This document shows positions 11,601 to 23,416 of a DNA stretch of 64,000 bases, one piece after another. The DNA is taken from positions 16,942,470-17,006,469 of the forward strand of contig OZ022239.1 of the NCBI GenBank assembly GCA_963978895.1. The letters are read 5' to 3'. The stretch is from Erpobdella octoculata (taxonomy: Eukaryota > Annelida > Clitellata > Hirudinida > Erpobdellidae). The notes below the pieces were generated by a model. That model had not been told where the DNA came from. It did not search any database and saw nothing but the letters and a program-made list of their open reading frames with translations. Each line of letters opens with the position of its first letter. The first letter of the stretch is position 1. The position numbers and the translations under genes were made by a program.

Positions 11601-11739
11601 TTTATGCATTGCTACACCATTCATCCGATCGTAATAAAATTTTCACACAACCTTGAGAGTCAAGAGGAATCAAATATAGAAAAAAAAATTTAAAATCCGT
11701 CACAAAATGAGCGGAGCGAGCGGGAACTATATATATATA
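11601..11739 (+). mobile_element. Helitron 5'-half fragment
   Basis: Carries GCATTGCTACACCATTCATC, ACAACCTTGAGAGTCAA and CACAAAATGAGCGGAGCGAG, the conserved 5' block of the family. It is followed at once by an inverted 3' end at 11740. Confidence 0.75.
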
Positions 11740-11925
11740 CTAGCGGGGTTACCCGGCGTTGCTCGGGTGTTTTTAGAGGTTTTTTATCGTTTTTCTCTAG
11801 CTCCCGTTTAACTTCCCGTTTTCTCTCCCGCTCCCGGTCGCTTTCCCATTCCCGCTTGCTCTCCCACTCCCGGTCGCTTTCTCGCTCCCGGTCACTTTCC
11901 CGATTCCGGTCGCTTTCCCGCCGCA
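11740..11925 (-). mobile_element. Helitron 3'-end fragment
   Basis: Reading on the minus strand it ends with a CCGGGTAACCCCGCTAG terminus against T, preceded by the minisatellite-like gcgaccgg/gggaaagcgac text. The right end is abrupt at about 11925. Confidence 0.75.
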
Positions 11926-12018
11926 TCTATCTCTTAATAATTTGTAATAACGCGCAATCGGTCACATTATGCAAGACTGCGAAGCAAGTCATGCACTTCT
12001 TAATATTAAGAAGTCTAT

Positions 12019-12374
12019 TAGCAAGTAATGCCTCTTACGCAATTGTAAACAGTGCTTTGAAAACTTATGCAATGATCATGTATAGGCACTTTTGGACCGG
12101 AAGGTTTTATGGCCCCCTGAGCCGGAGGATCGGAGAAGGAGTCCAAACCTTCTTAACTGTTTCCCCTTCTTAACTCTCCAGGCCAAAAATTCCTATGTAC
12201 GACCATCGAAGGTAATTGCGTAATAAAATTCAAATTTTGTTTACGTAACAACGTTTGAAGGCTTCAAGCAACTTTTTGCAAATCTAAAAACCTTCCGTTC
12301 CAAAAGTGCCTATATATGATCATTGCATAAGTTTTCGAAGCACTGTTTACAATTGCGTAACAGGCATTACTTGC
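12019..12374. mobile_element. Inverted-repeat (foldback/MITE-like) element
   Basis: Arms of roughly 90 bp at 12019-12108 and 12287-12374 are inverted copies with a few mismatches (for example GCAAGTAATGCCT ... CACTTTTGGA). The loop of about 180 bp contains no coding sequence. No target duplication was resolved because TA tracts adjoin the right end. Confidence 0.7.
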
Positions 12375-12375
12375 T

Positions 12376-13796
<1,421 letters not shown>

Positions 13797-14122
13797 GAGC
13801 GGAAACGGGAGCCGAAAAGCAACTGAGAGCGAAGAGCGAGCGAGAAAAGGAAAGTGACCGGGAACGGAAAAGCAAGCGAAATCGTGAAAGCGACCGAGAT
13901 CAAAACAAAAGAGCAAGCAGGAAAGAGAAAGGGACCGGGAGCGGGAAAGAGAAAGGGAGCGGGAAAGAGAAAGGGAGCGGAAAGCTACCGGGAGCGAGAA
14001 ACCGACCAGGAGCGAAAATGCGACCGTGAACGGGAGAGCAAGCGATGAAGGAAACGGGAGCGAGATAGACAAGCATTAGAAAAACCTCTAAAAACCACGG
14101 GCATCACCGGGTACCCCGCTGG
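13797..14122 (+). mobile_element. Helitron 3'-half fragment
   Basis: Variant minisatellite text (GGGAGCGGGAAAGAGAAA units), then AAAAACCTCTAAAAACC, a CGGGCATCACCGGG hairpin and a CTGG terminus (mutated CTAG) followed by T. Confidence 0.7.
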
Positions 14123-14984
14123 TATTTAAATATTTCTATCTTGATACACCAGTTTAAATTATGAGTTCGTAAAATTTTTATCGGTAAAACACACTAAAAT
14201 CTTTCTATTTTGATGAAAAAATAACCCATGCAAATAACTTGTACTTAAGTTTATAAATATTTAATAAGGTACATATATTGTCAATTAGTCAACTTAAATT
14301 GATTATTGACTCCGACAAATAAATTTTTGAAAATCGCTAATTGTTTCAACCCTATTAGCGTGAGAAATTGAACATTTTGAGTTTTTTCAACTCATTATGA
14401 AAAGCCCACATTCCACGATCTTAAATTTATTAAAAAGGAATCCGCTTCTATTTTTATAAATAATTTGTAGCAAATACAAATTTTTTTGAAATAATATAGT
14501 ATATATTAAGCTTAATACGTTTAAATTCATAGTTTTATTAAATTGATAATTGTATGTAACATGTTACATTAAATTGTTCGTTATACAGTCAGGAAACTTT
14601 GAAGTAGAGGTGGGAAGTTTGATTCTTTTCACTGAATCGACTCCTTTGGTTTGATTCAGCTTGATGATTCGTTCAAAGTGAATCGTTCAATTAACTCGTT
14701 TGCTGAGCCACTGGAACGAGCACTCACACTCATTCAATGATTCATTTCTATAATAATTAATAATCATAGATATATATCTATGATAATAATAAAGTATACA
14801 AACACATCTATATATATAACAAGTAAATTAAAAACGAATTTTTAAAACCAATGCTCTTATATGTAATTAAAACACAAATTTTGCAATCAATTTTTTTTTA
14901 TATTACTCTTTTATTTTATGTTAAAGTCGAAATATCTTAATTATATCGAAATATCGAAATTAATTAAAATTATCTAAATTAATT
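14123..14984. other. No gene seen
   Basis: AT-rich sequence without ORFs or clear repeats, apart from AGAGGTGGGAAGTTTGATTC near 14606, which resembles the end of a small hAT-type element, and short TA runs near 14765-14820. Confidence 0.5.
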
Positions 14985-15640
14985 GACTTATTGTAAAACT
15001 AACAATTGAATATTGCATTGTCTTCTATTTTAAGCATGTATGCAAAATTTGAAAAAATCTATCATCAGGAAGTGACTCAAAAATTGATTGCAAGATTTGA
15101 AACAGACAGAGAAACAAACAGACAGACAGAGAAACAGAGACGACGAGTTAATAAAAGCATTGGTAATAATAATAAAAATATCATCAAAAAGCATCGAATT
15201 TAAATATCTCAACTATTTTCATGAAAATTTCGTACACGCTTGAGAATCGCGGTCAGTGAGTGTGGTTCGTGTTAACTTGGTAAAATAGTCTGCCAGTCGG
15301 TTAGCGTTTTGTGGTCAAGAAAACCCTCAAGAAAACCCTCAAGAAAACCCTCAAGAAAACCCTCAAGAAAACCCTCAAGAAAACCCTCAAGAAACCCCTC
15401 GATAAAATCCTCAAGAAAATTAACTAAATTAATTGACTTATTGTAAAACTAATAATTGAATATTGCATTGTCTTCTATCTTGAGCATGTATGCAAAATTT
15501 GAAAAAAATCTAACATCAGGAAGTGACTCAAAAATTGATTGCAAGATTTGAAACAGACAGAGAAACAGACAGAGAAACAGACAGAGAAACAGACAGAGAA
15601 ACAGAGCCGACGAGTTAATAAAAGCATTGGTAAAAATGAA
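14985..15640 (+). repeat. Duplicated segment with (GACAGAGAAACA)n and 12-bp array
   Basis: About 170 bp at 14985-15160 (TTAATTGACTTATTGTAAAAC ... AAACAGACAGAGAAACA) recurs at 15430-15630 with few changes. Between the copies is a tandem array of the 12-bp unit AAGAAAACCCTC (about 15319-15410, eight units). Confidence 0.8.
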
Positions 15641-15830
15641 TGTTTGTATATGTTCATGTCCTTTATGCATTGCTACACCATTCATCCGATCGTAATGAAA
15701 TTTTCACACAACCTTGAGAGTCAAGGGGAATCAAATATAGAGAAAAAAAATTTGAAATCCGTCACAAAATGAGCGGAGCGGAGCGGGTGAACGAGCGGGA
15801 ACTATATATATATGTTTGTGCGTATGTATG
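15641..15830 (+). mobile_element. Helitron 5'-half fragment
   Basis: GTTTGTATATGTTCATGTCC then the conserved CATTCATCCGATCG block and GAGCGGAGCGGGTGAACGAG, running into TA and ATGT repeats. Confidence 0.7.
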
Positions 15831-15882
15831 TGTGTATGTATGTATGTGTATGTGCATGTATGTGTGTGTGTTTATGTATGTA

Positions 15883-16240
15883 CTAGCGGAGATACCCGGC
15901 GTTGCCCGGGTTTTTTAGAGGTTTTTCTAATGTTTGTCTCTTTCTCTCCCGTTTCCTTTCCCACCTGCTTTCCCACTCCTGTTCGCTTTCCCGTTTTCGG
16001 TCGTTTTTCCGCTGCCGGTCACTTTTCCGCTGCCGGTCGCTTTCCCGCTCCCGGTCGCTTTCCCGCTCCCGGTCGCTTTCCCGCTCCCGGTCGTTTTCCC
16101 GTTCCCGGTCGCTGTCCCGTTCCCGCTCACGTTTGCTCTCCCATTCCCGCTCACGCTTGCTTTTCCGTTCCCGCTCGCTGTCCGTTCCGTGTCGCTTTCC
16201 CGTTTCTATAATAGACAAACTAACCTACAAACAATCATAT
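15883..16240 (-). mobile_element. Helitron 3'-half fragment
   Basis: CTAG terminus (minus-strand reading) at 15886-15883, hairpin CCCGGGCAACGCCGGG, then minisatellite units. It ends with GTCTATTATAGAAACGGG and TTTGTAGGTTAG shared with the neighbouring copy. Confidence 0.8.
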
Positions 16241-16249
16241 ATATATATA

Positions 16250-16747
16250 CTAGCGGAGATACCCGGCGTTGCCCGGGTTTTTTAGAGGTTTTTCTAATGT
16301 TTGTCTCTTTCTCTCCCGTTTCCTTTCCCACCTGCTTTCCCACTCCTGTTCGCTTTCCCGTTTTCGGTCGTTTTCCCGCTGCCGGTCGCTTTCCCGCTGC
16401 CGGTCGCTTTCCCGCTCCCGGTCGCTTTCCCGCTCCCGGTCGCTTTCCCGCTCTCGGTCGCTTTCCCGCTCCCGGTCGCTTTCCCGCTCCCGGTCGCTTT
16501 CCCGCTCCCGGTCGCTTTCCCGCTCCCGGTCGCTTTCCCGCTCACGGTCACTTTCCCGCTCCCGGTCACTTTCCCGCTCTCGGTCGCTTTCCCGCTCCCG
16601 GTCGTTTTCCCGTTCCCGGTCGCTGTCCCGTTCCCGCTCACGTTTGCTCTCCCATTCCCGCTCACGCTTGCTTTTCCGTTCCCGCTCGCTGTCCGTTCCG
16701 GGTCGCTTTCCCGTTTCTATAATAGACAAACTAACTCACAAACATTC

Positions 16748-16781
<34 letters not shown>

Positions 16782-16965
16782 GTGTGTAGTTCCCGCTCGC
16801 TCACCCGCTCCGCTCCGCTCATTTTGTGACGGATTTCAAATTTTTTTTCATATTTGATTCCCCTTGACTCTCAAGGTTGTGTGAAAATTTCATTACGATC
16901 GGATGAATGGTGTAGCAATGCATAAAGGCCATTAACATACAAACATTCATTTTTATATATATAGA
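16250..16965 (-). mobile_element. Full-length non-autonomous Helitron (716 bp)
   Basis: Both termini present: 5' TCTATATATATAAAAATG at 16965 and 3' CCCGGGCAACGCCGGG hairpin plus CTAG at 16253-16250. Flanking bases in element orientation are A on the 5' side and T on the 3' side, the Helitron A|T target rule. The interior has the CATTCATCCGATCG block and about 14 tandem 18-bp units (gcgaccgggagcgggaaa type). This is the best reference copy in the window. Confidence 0.85.
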
Positions 16966-16974
16966 TATATATAG

Positions 16975-17542
16975 TCTTAGCAAATCTATTTTACGTTTTA
17001 TAGGCTAACAGAAGTTATGAAAGAATGTAAAAGAGAAAATGAGCGTGAACGGGAACGGGAGAGCAACCGTGACCGGGAATGGGAGAGCAAGCATGACCGG
17101 GAACGGGAGAGCAAGCGTGAGCGGGAACGGGAAAGCGACCGGGAACGGGAAAGCGACCGGGAACGGGAAAGCGACCGGGAACGGGAAAGCGACCGGGAAC
17201 GGGAAAGCGACCGGGAACGGGAAAGCGACCGGGAACGGGAAAGCGACCGGGAACGGGAAAGCGACCGGGAACGGGAAAGCGACCGGGAACGAGAAAGCGA
17301 CCGGGAACGGGAAAGCGACCTGGAATCGGGAGAGCAAGCTTGGAAGGAAACGCGAGCAAGAGAGAAAATCGATAACAAAACTTCTGAGCGGGAAAGCGAC
17401 CGGGAGCTGGAAAACGACCGAGAGCGGAAAAGCGACCGGGAACGCGACGAAAACGGGAAAGTGGAGAAGGAAACGGGAGCGAGAGAGACAAACATTAGAA
17501 AAACCTCTAAAAATCCCGGGCAACGCCGGGTAACCCCGCTAG
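16975..17542 (+). mobile_element. Helitron, second 5' subtype
   Basis: Starts TCTTAGCAAATCTATTTTACG and ends CCGGGCAACGCCGGG then CTAG against T at 17543. Contains about 12 near-perfect tandem copies of the 18-bp unit gggaacgggaaagcgacc (17100-17320). The sister copy is at 34984-35493. Confidence 0.8.
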
Positions 17543-17840
17543 TAAAAGATAAAACTGTTATTTAATTATTATGTAAAAACTTGAATTTAAAAAAATTATT
17601 TTTTTGTAAAAGCCATTAAAACTTTGTTTTAAAAATTGAAATTTAAGATGATAAAGACTCCGTTTGAATACATCGATCGAATTAAAAGAATTCTGAAGCA
17701 TAGATTATTTATATCAGATGTCAATGGTTTCGTGAAAAATTGACCGTGTGATAGTTTATAGTGTTTATACATTGGCCTACCTCCAATACATTTTGTCTGA
17801 TTTGAATGAGTCATTTGCTGGCTCTCAGTCAGTTGATGAA
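17543..17840. other. No gene seen
   Basis: AT-rich spacer between the Helitron end and the 3' tail of the LINE; no motif recognised. Confidence 0.5.
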
Positions 17841-18248
17841 ATAAGATAAGATAAGATAACGTTTATTATAGTGGTTTAGATGACTTTACGCCTATAGACA
17901 ACCACTTCGAATTAAAAATAAATAAATAAATAATAATAAATAGAATAAAATAAAATAAATGAAAAATGATAATAATAGATAAATAAACTAACAAGAAATA
18001 AATAATTTGTATAAAAATCAGTATCCATGCCTGGATAGCGCTACTTTAAAATATGTGGTAGTCTCAGATGCTACAGTGTCATCGTCCAAGGCATTCCATA
18101 TATTTACCACTCTAGATCTAAAAAAAGCCTTTTTTATAGTCTTTTCTTGTTTTTTTTAAAAAGCTTGAATCTATGTTCCTTAGTGCTTTGAATCGGTGGT
18201 TGTTCAAAAAACATTGCTGGTGTTAAATCCTCTTTCAAGTCACCCCTA

Positions 18249-18926
18249 CTACTCCTTTTCTCTAGAGTTGTTAAGCCGCATTGTTTTAATCTTTCTTCGT
18301 AAGGTAACTAACTGGCTTAAATGCTTAATCAACTTTGTAGCCCTCCTTTGTACCTTCTCCAACACTACGATGTCCTTTTTTAAAACAGGGCTCCGAGCTT
18401 GTACACAATATTCTAGATGTGGTCTTACCAAACATTTGTATAGTCTGATAATTATTTCCTGGTTTCGACTTATTATTGTTCTCTTGACCAATCCTAAAAT
18501 CTTATTGGCTCGCTTTGCTGCTTCCGCACACTGTCTTGATGGTTTGCCGCTATTGTGTACTATAACTCCCAGATCTCTTTCCTCTTCAGATGTCTTCAAC
18601 AATATTCCTCCCATCTCATACTGAAACTCTTGATTACTATTACCCATGTGCATCACTGACCATTTATCTACGTTGAACATCATTTGCCAGTCTAGGGACC
18701 ATTGGTATATTTTTGCAAGATCTTTTCTTAAAATGTCGGCATCCAGCTCACACTCTACTTTCATGGATAACTGTGTGTCATCAGCAAATTTCGAGACCTT
18801 TGAACAAGTCCCTATATCAAGGTCATTAATGAACAGAACAAATAGTAAAGGTCCCAAAACGGATCCTTGCGGTACACCACTTTTTAAATCCTTTATATTA
18901 TTTTCGATTGTCTTCCTGTCGGTCAC
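18249..18926 (-). pseudogene. RT C-terminal part of LINE E
   Basis: 226 codons open. Contains SGVPQGSVLGPLLF, the catalytic FADDTQL, FNVDKWSVMHMG and the thumb-like ERDLGVIVH and LVRPHLEYC motifs of CR1/Rex-type RTs. The missing upstream part is at 20862-21113. Confidence 0.85.
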
Positions 18927-18993
18927 ATACTTTGAGTCTCAAAATTAACTCACTTCCCGTTATCTTATCGAGCTGAAATTTGGCACATCGACT

Positions 18994-20690
18994 TTTCATT
19001 TCATTTCATTTCATTTATTGAGCACCAACATAAGTATTAAACGTAAACAAAAGAAAATAACCAAAACGACAAGAAAAAATATAGAACTAAAATTTCAGAA
19101 AAAGAAAAAAAAATCGATTGGTTGAGAAAGAAATAAGGTGCCCAAAAGGTTCGTCCGAAGGGAATTCCTTCCCGCTTAATGGACAACCTTTACAAAAAAA
19201 CCAAATGAGCTGATTGAGTTAAGACATTTCAAATAGTAGTTCAATAAACTTATCAAGGAAGAGACTGAAATTGGTATGCTAAGGTAATAGGTATTGAGTA
19301 GTTATGAGTGAGACAATAATAAGTAAGATTTCAGAGCTTGCTTAAATAGCGAAATACGTTTCAAGGAGGAGATAGATATTGGAATGATTGAATAAATACG
19401 AGGGCCAGAGCATTTAATAGAGAATGTTTTAAGAGTTGTCCGAGCAAAATCCGTTCGAAAACAGCGACCGGGGCGCAGATCATAGGAATGAACATCAGAT
19501 AATTTTACAAACATGTTATCGAATGATGAGGGTAATATAAAATTATCATATTTATACATGAAGATGCCAGTTTGGAAGAAATTAATCTGATAAATATTAA
19601 GAATGTTGTTGTTAGCCATTTGAATTTTACAAGACGATGTGGGAGGCATGTGAAAAATAATTCGAATAATTCGCTTTTGCAAAATATGAAGAGGCTTTAA
19701 ACGAGTTGAATAATTTGAGGCCCAGACAATATTGCAGTATGATAAGTACGGAAATATAAGTGCATAGTATAACATCATAGAAATATTGGCATCAACAAAC
19801 TGATGTATACGAGATAGCACTCCACAATTTTTTGCAACCTTAGATGTAACATGTTCAATGTGAGTTTTTAATGTAAGGTGTTCATCAAGCAACACGCCCA
19901 AGAACTTGCAATAAGGAACCCGCAAAATTGGTATATCATCAATCTTCAGCTGACAATTACAGAAAGTATTTTTGTTTATATGGTGAAATAAAATGTAATT
20001 CGTTTTGCTAACATTTAAGGAAAGTCTACTAGCAGAGAACCATTTAGAAACAGAAAGTAATTCACTGTTGGTATCGTAATATAAATTTTCTAAGTTATCG
20101 CCAGTCGCAAAGAGGTTAGTATCGTCCGCAAACAAAACAAATTCAAGGCGATCTGAAACTGAGCATAGGTCGTTAATATAGATGAGGAATAGAAGCGGTC
20201 CCAGCACCGACCCTTGAGGCACCCCACAAGTTACCTGCTTCATCGAAGAGATAGAGTTGCTGTACTGGACGCATTGTGATCTGCAGCTAAGATAGTCACT
20301 GAACCATGATAGTGGAGTTCCCCGGATTCCATAGTACCTCAATTTTTCCACCAGAATGCCGTGATCAACCGTATCGAAGGCTTTAGCTAGGTCCAGGAAG
20401 ATGCCAACTACATATTTCCCACGGTCCATGGCCTCGGCAATCTTTGAATGTAACATGACCAGTGGCATATAAGTTGAGTGATTTTTTCTAAATCCAAACT
20501 GATTTGGTGTAATAATGGCAAATTTATCAAGATAATTATAAAGTCTGGAGTGCATCACTCTTTCAAAAAACTTTGAGAAATAGCACAAGACAGATATTGG
20601 CCGGTAATTAGAAAAGTTTTCTTTTTTCCCAGATTTGTAAATTGGAATGACTTTGGCTGTTTTTAGTTGACTTGGGCTGCGAGACAATTG
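18994..20690 (-). mobile_element. L2/CR1-like LINE (F), 5'-truncated, inside LINE E
   Basis: A second non-LTR element inserted in the interrupted LINE E. Its 3' end is a run of ATGAA-type repeats at 18994-19018 after CAATAAATG. The 5' end is truncated near 20690, where the reading frame starts mid-RT. Confidence 0.82.
19302..20687 (-). CDS. Reverse transcriptase of LINE F (partial)
   Basis: 461 codons with no internal stop. Motifs in order: AKVIPIYKSGKKENFSNYRP, NQFGFRKNHST, LDLAKAFDTVDH, CGVPQGSVLGPLLFLIYIND, the catalytic VLFADDTNLF, LSLNVSKTNYILF, KFLGVLLDE and FPYLSYCNIVW. The C-terminal region (to SYLLLSHS) lacks an identifiable further domain. Endonuclease is absent, through 5' truncation. 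Openness suggests recent insertion compared with the broken LINE E. Confidence 0.88.
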   Translation of the reverse strand: MSRSPSQLKTAKVIPIYKSGKKENFSNYRPISVLCYFSKFFERVMHSRLYNYLDKFAIITPNQFGFRKNHSTYMPLVMLHSKIAEAMDRGKYVVGIFLDLAKAFDTVDHGILVEKLRYYGIRGTPLSWFSDYLSCRSQCVQYSNSISSMKQVTCGVPQGSVLGPLLFLIYINDLCSVSDRLEFVLFADDTNLFATGDNLENLYYDTNSELLSVSKWFSASRLSLNVSKTNYILFHHINKNTFCNCQLKIDDIPILRVPYCKFLGVLLDEHLTLKTHIEHVTSKVAKNCGVLSRIHQFVDANISMMLYYALIFPYLSYCNIVWASNYSTRLKPLHILQKRIIRIIFHMPPTSSCKIQMANNNILNIYQINFFQTGIFMYKYDNFILPSSFDNMFVKLSDVHSYDLRPGRCFRTDFARTTLKTFSIKCSGPRIYSIIPISISSLKRISLFKQALKSYLLLSHS

Positions 20691-20861
20691 AATCTATCAA
20701 AATTTCAGTTTGATCGGATATTGTATAATTAAGTTTTTCAAAAAATTCAAAAATTCAAAAATTCTTTTCAAAAAATTCAAAATATTTTTAAAAAATTCAA
20801 ATAAAATAAAAATCTAGGATCGTATATAAAGGATTTATAATAAAAACTTTGTTTTTATGGG

Positions 20862-21113
20862 TTAGTTTTTTACGCTTTTCCACTCCGAGTATTTCCCTTT
20901 AATTCCCACATTTTGTCTTCTGTCAGCTAGCCATTCTTTGATCCATCCTCGAATATTACCTCCTATTCCAGCCGCTTCTATTTTTCTCATCAACCGTGTA
21001 TGTGGTACTTTGTCGAAGGCTTTGGCAAAATCCAGATAGACTATGTCTACAGGGGATCCTTTGTCTATGTTGGTATAAACATTTTCAAAACAATCTAGCA
21101 CAGTGGTTCTCAA
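20862..21113 (-). pseudogene. RT core fragment of LINE E
   Basis: Carries IVYLDFAKAFDKVPHTRL (RT domain with catalytic Asp), WIKEWLADRRQ and KYSEWKSV, which should be followed directly by TSGVPQGS; that continuation lies at 18900 beyond LINE F. Confidence 0.82.
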
Positions 21114-21718
21114 CCTGTGGTCCGCGACGAGCAGTTGAGTGGTCCGCGAAACTTGATCTAGAATTGTGTATTTTTTATTTGTTGATATAATTATTCAATA
21201 AACCTTCTATTCAGTAACAGAAAACGTTTAAAATTATAGTTTTATCACTTTAAATTTTAAAATGTCAAAATGCGAAGATCGATAAATCATATTTGGTCTC
21301 TCTTATATCTATATCAGGACATATCCAATCATTGATTGAACAATTTAATTTTTACTTTTATGATCTGAATGTACAAAATTCCGCATGGATTTCCAATCCA
21401 TTTCTTGCATATGTCGATGACATTGACTCAGTTTTATCAACAACATAATTAAACCAAATCATTGAACTGACAAACGACTCCACATGCAAAATGTTGCACA
21501 AAAGCGTTAGTTTGGTAAAATTTTGGATACACATATCACACGAATTCCCAGAAGTATCAGAAAAAGCTTTTCTGGTTATTTTACCATTTGCATCATCGTA
21601 TCTTTGCGGGTGTGGATTTTCGGCCATAGTAGCGATGAAAACTAAATATCGTTCTCGATTGGATGTTGAAAATGGTTATTGTAAGGTTTATCGACAGTTG
21701 ACAGTTAATCGACCCTAA
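21101..21718 (+). mobile_element. hAT transposon fragment
   Basis: Starts CAGTGGTTCTCAACCTG, a typical hAT-Charlie terminal inverted repeat, interrupting LINE E at that base. The 3' part (about 21491-21660) encodes FWIHISHEFPEVSEKAFLVI and KTKYRSRLDVENG, the conserved C-terminal hAT dimerisation region of ZBED5/FAM200-type transposases. The middle is deleted and the right terminal repeat is missing, replaced by the minisatellite. Confidence 0.7.
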
Positions 21719-21721
21719 TTG

Positions 21722-21962
21722 AAAAGTCGATTATCCTGCGAAGAAGTCGATTATCCTGCGAAGAAGTCGATAATCCTGCGAAGGAGTCGATAATCCTGCG
21801 AAGGAGTCGATAATCCTGCGAAGGAGTCGATAATCCTGCGAAGGAGTCGATTATCCTGCGAAGGAGTCGATTATCCTGCGAAGGAGTCGATTATCCTGCG
21901 AAGGAGTCGATTATCCTGCGAAGGAGTCGATTATCCTGCGGAGTCGAATATCCTGCAAGTCG
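21722..21962. repeat. 20-bp minisatellite, about 12 units
   Basis: Unit GTCGATAATCCTGCGAAGGA with two alternating variants (GATTAT/GATAAT and GAAGAA/GAAGGA); the last units are shortened. No spacers, so not a CRISPR array. Confidence 0.92.
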
Positions 21963-22004
21963 ATTAACCTGCGCACGCTTTGCTGTGCATGACAACAAAA
22001 CGCA

Positions 22005-22402
22005 TCATTTTTTAACGGCCTCGCTAGGTCTTTTCGTTTTTGCTTACTTCGGACATACGCATAGAAACTTTTGCTGTCATTTTTTATATTATCCGTCAGC
22101 TTTTTCTCATAATCAATTATGGCTCTTTTAATGCTTTTTTTTGTCTCATTTCTTTTCTTGACATATTTGTCACGCAATTGTTGCAGTATTATTTCTTTGC
22201 CTGTCTCATTATTACTTGCAGCTGCAATTTCATTTTCATTTCGAAGTGTTTGGAACCTTTTCAATGCTTTGATTTTTGCTCTTCTTATTTTTAAGACTTC
22301 CTTTGTTATCCATGGCTGTTTCCTGACAATTTTTTTCTTAATGGGTATTATTTCTTGAATGACCTCCTCCATGCTCTTTTTGAATAACATCCACCAATTC
22401 AA
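22005..22402 (-). pseudogene. LINE E region between endonuclease and RT
   Basis: Basic, helical segment (QPWITKEVLKIRRAKIKALK, FYAYVRSKQKRKDLARPLK) typical of the linker preceding RT in CR1-like ORF2 proteins. One frame offset from the endonuclease frame, and broken by the minisatellite on the right. Confidence 0.75.
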
Positions 22403-23240
22403 TTTTTCTCATTATATTCATGTCTCTTATTTTGCTTCTTACTTTGTTATAATTTGCTTTAAAAAAATTGTAGCTAATATGAGAATTTATTTTCATGTTA
22501 CAATCCTGCAATATTATTTCAAATCTTACAATTTGGTGGTCACTAGAATGAAAAGGCTCTCCTACAGAGATGTTCTCTACAATGTTCTCATCAGAAGTTA
22601 TTACCAAATCTAATATATTTTTGTTTCTTGTTGGGTTCATGACTCGTTGATGTAAAAATTCCCCATTAATACAATTCAAGAATTTATTATCCTGATGTCT
22701 TTCTCCTTCCATGTTTTTCCAGTTTATATGATAATTGAAATCTCCCATTATCAATACAGATTCCTGGCTAACCCTACCCAATAATTCACACAAACCATTA
22801 TCCACACTTTCATCTACATTTGGGGGTCTGTAGAAAACACCTATTAGTAAACTGTTTTTAGCTCCATGCTGTATATCACACCAGAGACTTTCTTTAAACT
22901 TATCGCTTGATATATCTTTTCTTTCCACTGCCTTTATTTCATTTTTAACATATAAAATTATACCACCTGCACCATGCCCCTTATTATTTTGATTTTGCCT
23001 GTCTTTCCTAAACATAGTGTACCCATTAATTGCTAGTTCAATATCTAATATATCTTCCTTTGCCCATGATTCTGTTATAGCAATGATGTCAGGTTTTTCT
23101 AATTCCACATAAACTTCCAACGCACATCTTTTTTCTTTGCTTACTATACTTCTTACATTGGCATAGAAAAATTTAAGAGTTAAGTTGTTACATAAGCATA
23201 TTGTTACAAAGACAAAAACAAAGCAATCGCTAAATGTCAT
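22338..23240 (-). pseudogene. APE endonuclease domain of LINE E
   Basis: 300-codon frame with the diagnostic APE motifs in order: FYANVRSIVSKE, DIIAITESWA, GGIILYVKNEI, LLIGVFYRPPN, LIMGDFNYHINW (catalytic GDFN) and HSSDHQIVRFEI (catalytic SDH). A frameshift near 22370 separates it from the linker. Confidence 0.88.
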
Positions 23241-23302
23241 CTTCCGACCAAGAAAATTGTTGATGTAGCAACTTCATTAGCTCTTCTGAGATGCTTGAAC
23301 CT

Positions 23303-23416
23303 TTATTCGGCTAGTTTGTCTACAAAGTCATCAATCGTATAATCGTCTTTGTATCCTTCGAACTTGTCTACTTCTCTGCCATTCTTCAGTCCAATCACAG
23401 TGGGAACAAATGTCAC
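23303..23416 (-). CDS. TXN2-like: Thioredoxin, mitochondrial-like: last coding exon
   Basis: Acceptor AACAG at 23421-23417, then 37 codons and TAA. Encodes VTFVPTVIGLKNG with the thioredoxin cis-Pro loop (VPT), then REVDKFEGYKDDYTIDDFVD, matching the C-terminal helix of mitochondrial thioredoxins. Phase 0 joins exactly to the exon at 33240-33363. An AATAAA overlaps the stop codon. Thioredoxin-2 reduces protein disulfides in the matrix, coupled to thioredoxin reductase and peroxiredoxin 3. The spliced product is 184 residues (human TXN2: 166). LINE E begins about 60 bp downstream on the same strand. Confidence 0.88.
   Translation of the reverse strand: MTFVPTVIGLKNGREVDKFEGYKDDYTIDDFVDKLAE

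Larger units (their letters stand above)
17841..23240 (-). mobile_element. CR1-like LINE (E), interrupted
   Basis: Minus-strand non-LTR retrotransposon. In order: APE endonuclease (23240-22338), linker/N-terminal RT region (to about 22005), an interruption by a 20-bp minisatellite and a hAT fragment, RT core (21100-20862), an interruption with LINE F, RT C-terminal part (18926-18249), and a 3' tail of GATAA-type repeats at 17841-17860. Such short 3' repeats are typical of the CR1/L2 group. The 5' end lies about 60 bases beyond the thioredoxin stop codon. Confidence 0.8.

Noticed and set aside
15315..15410. Possible telomere-like repeats (AAGAAAACCCTC)
   Set aside because: Unit is 12 bp, only about eight copies, flanked by duplicated unique sequence; not a telomeric motif.
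15883..17565. Long Arg/Glu/Ser, Gly/Arg/Pro and Phe/Pro/Val frames on both strands
   Set aside because: All six frames of the 18-bp minisatellite lack stops because of its composition; they are Helitron internal repeats, not SR-type proteins.
19302..20687. Treating LINE E and F as one element
   Set aside because: Both carry their own GVPQGS and FADDT motifs, and LINE E's flanking halves rejoin across F, so F is a separate insertion.
21722..21962. Possible CRISPR-like array
   Set aside because: Units are contiguous without spacers, in an animal genome; it is a minisatellite.
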